Part shown: in pieces, positions 7,855 through 9,864 of the stretch
Numbering within the stretch: the first letter of the stretch is position 1
Layout: each line of letters starts with the position of its first letter
Origin: Ignavibacteriales bacterium
GTDB lineage: Bacteria > Bacteroidota > Ignavibacteria > T3Sed10-11
Direction: 5' to 3'
Assembly: GCA_003560935.1 (NCBI GenBank)
Contig: PWJF01000462.1
Location: 1-9,864, forward strand
DNA length: 9,864 bases
Position numbers and translations under genes: made by a program
Notes under the pieces: generated by a model
Database searches by the model: none
What the model saw: the letters and a program-made list of their open reading frames with translations, nothing else
What the model was told of the DNA's origin: nothing

Positions 7855-8583
7855 ATGGAGCAAAAATTTAAAAAACTGTTTGACCGTTTTTACTCTATCC
7901 AGTGTGAAAAGTATTTCGAGCATGCCGGTAAAGATGTGTTCGATACCTCCGACGAAGAGGAGAGTATACTGAAAACGATCCGTAATGGATGGAATAAATA
8001 TATCGAGTCGAAGAAGGAAAATCTGCTGCATATGAAAGAGCGGGATATCGATAATTTCTTCGATGCTGTTGACATCGATTTTCCCCGATTTAAACACATA
8101 AAGAATGACGATATAGATTTCGACGAAGATGATTTTTTGGGAGAGGATGATCTCGAAGACGGGAGTAGAATTTTTGACGGTGATGACGAAGATGATGATA
8201 TCGACCGGGAAATGGAGCTCCTCAATGAGGAGCTGAACAAATTATCGGATGAGTTGGAGTCGATACCGGAAGAAGATCGTGAAGATGTTGTCATGCTTAT
8301 GCTGGCTTTTCCTGCATTACAGGAAATCGGCTTCCCCGTGGAAGTTTTCATGAGCGGTGACGGCAGCACCCATCTCACCGATATGCAGCGCCAGCAAATA
8401 GATTGGGCGCGGCAACTTGCCTATAAAATAGTGGATATGGCAGAAGAACCGGATCCCAAGCAAAAGGCAACCATGCACAAAGAGATCACACAATTTGCAG
8501 CGGCGTTTGTTTCCTCCTCAAACATTGAGAAAGTTGTGCGTGAAATACAGACCGCTTATGAACGGGGAAAAAATATGGGATGA
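7855..8583 (+). CDS. Highly acidic hypothetical protein B (paralog of protein A)
   Basis: A 242-residue cytoplasmic-looking protein of no family I recognise. Its layout copies protein A: an N-terminal helical block (18-76, ending NFFDAVDIDF), an acidic linker, and a C-terminal helical block with RQQIDWARQLAYKI (179-192) and HKEI (208-211). The linker is longer and extreme: 21 of residues 85-119 are Asp or Glu. A probable coiled-coil helix follows (118-140, LLNEELNKLSDELE). No signal peptide or membrane segment is seen. The ATG is one base after the barrel stop and has AGGAA at 7844-7848 as SD. A strong terminator follows 24 nt after the stop, so B is the last gene of the unit. Low complexity could mislead gene callers, but alignment with A outside the acidic tract supports it as real. 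Function unknown. Confidence 0.82.
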   Translation: MEQKFKKLFDRFYSIQCEKYFEHAGKDVFDTSDEEESILKTIRNGWNKYIESKKENLLHMKERDIDNFFDAVDIDFPRFKHIKNDDIDFDEDDFLGEDDLEDGSRIFDGDDEDDDIDREMELLNEELNKLSDELESIPEEDREDVVMLMLAFPALQEIGFPVEVFMSGDGSTHLTDMQRQQIDWARQLAYKIVDMAEEPDPKQKATMHKEITQFAAAFVSSSNIEKVVREIQTAYERGKNMG

Positions 8584-8607
8584 GTACATATGAAAAATAC
8601 TATATCG

Positions 8608-8647
8608 AAAAATCCCGCTTCGTATATAAAGAGTGGGATTTTTTATA
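8608..8647 (+). terminator. Rho-independent terminator after protein B
   Basis: AAAAATCCCGCTT (8608-8620) pairs with GAGTGGGATTTTT (8631-8643) around a ten-base loop, giving a 13-bp stem with two G-U wobbles; the T run continues through 8644. The A tract before the stem could also let it work on the opposite strand, but no gene converges here. It closes the unit ending with protein B and separates it from the subtilase gene. Confidence 0.85.
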
Positions 8648-8692
8648 TTTTTTTTCGATATTCAATAATTCATAAATCAAACTGAGAATTTT

Positions 8693-9864
8693 ATGCTCAT
8701 CAGATGCTGTTTCGCTCTTCCTTTTATTTTAATCATCACCACTCTCCTGTTGTTTGCATACGATACCGAAAATGCGGATTCATTGGTTCGTATTACCGGT
8801 GACGGTTCCCAGGTAATTGCCGCAGTAAGAAACAGCGAAATCCTTGATACATATACGTACGATCCGAACGAAGAGGTTCGTATTATCATACAGTTCACTT
8901 CTTCGCCGATTGCTCTTGTACAAGCCGATAAAAGAAACAGAGGATTGAAACGGGAACAGATAACCGGTATTCTCGAGATTGCCCGCAACGATATTCAATC
9001 CGAGCATGACCGGTTCAAAAACGATCTCACGTCAATAGAATCGAGACCGATACGGGATATCTGGAATGCGGGATTGAAACCGGCGGCGTCATCAATCCGT
9101 TTTGAATATTCTACGCGACTCGGATTAACCGTCGGCGCAAGCACCAATCAGGATCAGATTACCGGATTCAGTTCGCGCGGGCCGACAGCCCTTACCTACG
9201 AAATGAAACCGGATATCGTCGCACCGGGACAACATATTAATTCGACCGTACCCGGCAGCGGATATCAGCGGTTCTCGGGTACATCGATGGCTGCTCCGGT
9301 GACTGCCGGTGCTGCTGCACTCTATCTGCAAAAATTTCCCGGCACCGGTCCGCTTGACGTCAAGGCGGTATTTATGAATACGGCGCAAAGTATCGGTCAA
9401 GATGTATGGACGCAGGGCGCGGGCAGGCTTGATATTCGTAAAGCTGTGGAAACGGATATTTCCATAACCGCCGCGAGTAGTTTTTTCGGAATCGTAGATG
9501 TGAATAACGGAACGTGGGTATCTCAAGATACCGTCGTTGTTCGTAATCATACGAATGAATTGCGCGATGTGACATTCGAATTGCAGTCCTCACTGCCGGC
9601 CGGGGCACAACTTACAATTGAACCCCAGAGTGTTCAACTTCAAGAAGAAGCGGAAAGGGATGTAATACTTACGCTCACGGCCGGGCCGGCTCTTGCATTG
9701 CAGCCCGTACCGCCCGGATATTCCGGCAAGATCGCCGCCAATTCCTCCGGTAATATTGTACACGCCCCGCTTGCTTTTATAAACAGTCCGGTGATAGAGG
9801 TGACCTTCGACCGGCATCCGGTTGTGCTGTTTGTCTATGACGACGATGAATTTCTACGCTCCTA
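8693..9864 (+). CDS. Secreted subtilisin-like (S8) protein lacking Asp/His catalytic segments, 3' partial
   Basis: The frame is open from ATG 8693 to the right edge, about 390 residues; the last two bases (TA) leave open whether a stop or Tyr follows. Residues 7-22 form a signal-peptide core. An I9-like prodomain is suggested by EEVRIIIQF (60-68), EHDRFKNDL (104-112) and SIRFEYST (134-141). Directly after comes the late part of an S8 domain: GLTVGAST (144-151), FSSRGP (159-164), KPDIVAPG (172-179) and FSGTSMAAP (194-202) with the nucleophile Ser198. Intact subtilases have some hundreds of residues between these parts, holding the DTG Asp, the HGTH His and the oxyanion Asn; none is present. 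From about 230 onward an Fn3-like beta domain follows (DTVVVRNHTNELRDVTFELQ). The SD is weak (GAG at 8685-8687). As written it should not be a working protease. Confidence 0.85.
   Translation, partial: MLIRCCFALPFILIITTLLLFAYDTENADSLVRITGDGSQVIAAVRNSEILDTYTYDPNEEVRIIIQFTSSPIALVQADKRNRGLKREQITGILEIARNDIQSEHDRFKNDLTSIESRPIRDIWNAGLKPAASSIRFEYSTRLGLTVGASTNQDQITGFSSRGPTALTYEMKPDIVAPGQHINSTVPGSGYQRFSGTSMAAPVTAGAAALYLQKFPGTGPLDVKAVFMNTAQSIGQDVWTQGAGRLDIRKAVETDISITAASSFFGIVDVNNGTWVSQDTVVVRNHTNELRDVTFELQSSLPAGAQLTIEPQSVQLQEEAERDVILTLTAGPALALQPVPPGYSGKIAANSSGNIVHAPLAFINSPVIEVTFDRHPVVLFVYDDDEFLRS

Noticed and set aside
7890..8378. 162-codon serine-rich open frame on the minus strand
   Set aside because: The Ser runs are the reverse complement of the Asp/Glu codons of protein B; the B frame has an SD, operon spacing and a paralog.
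8648..8692. Promoter for the subtilase gene
   Set aside because: A promoter is expected after the terminator, but the AT-rich stretch offers many weak -10-like hexamers and no paired -35 that stands out.
8990..9125. Frameshift hiding the subtilase Asp and His motifs
   Set aside because: The space between the prodomain-like part and the Ser part is far too short in any frame to hold the missing segment.
9125..9550. 141-codon open frame on the minus strand
   Set aside because: The plus strand here encodes the SSRGP and GTSMAAP motifs of a subtilase, so this is a shadow.

Overview
The window is about 9.9 kb of densely packed bacterial DNA in which every gene I can support is on the + strand. 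It holds ten protein-coding genes: the first enters from upstream and the last runs off the right edge. No tRNA, rRNA, CRISPR array or insertion sequence was seen. An envelope-polysaccharide gene set, a PorT-like outer-membrane beta-barrel and a large secreted subtilase suggest a Gram-negative, possibly FCB-group, bacterium of moderate GC. The species cannot be named from the sequence. Several starts carry Shine-Dalgarno sequences, so initiation is not the SD-poor kind common in Bacteroidota.

Region 1 (1-3571) is a surface-glycan block. It contains a polysaccharide-deacetylase-family protein, a GT4-type glycosyltransferase and a non-hydrolysing UDP-GlcNAc 2-epimerase (WecB/MnaA). The genes overlap by 1 and 4 nt, so they are almost certainly translationally coupled. 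The epimerase would supply UDP-ManNAc, the transferase would build the glycan, and the deacetylase-like protein could trim or modify it.

Region 2 (3599-6466) is a transport block. It has an EamA/DMT-type carrier, then a DUF47 PhoU-like protein and a PiT phosphate transporter, a widely recurring pair. The gaps are only 27, 10 and 20 nt.

Region 3 (6505-8647) is the least familiar part. Two acidic proteins of unrecognised family (A, 205 aa; B, 242 aa) flank a secreted beta-barrel protein, with gaps of 8 and 1 nt. A strong rho-independent terminator follows. A and B are divergent paralogs: their C-terminal 55-residue blocks align without gaps and both stop exactly four residues later. This A-barrel-B cassette is the best candidate for an undescribed system.

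Region 4 (8693-9864) begins a secreted subtilisin-family (S8) gene that is open to the right edge. Its prodomain-like start joins directly to the serine-containing last part of the catalytic domain. The segment that should carry the catalytic Asp, the His and the oxyanion Asn is absent. It is either a pseudoprotease, a deletion, or a collapsed assembly.
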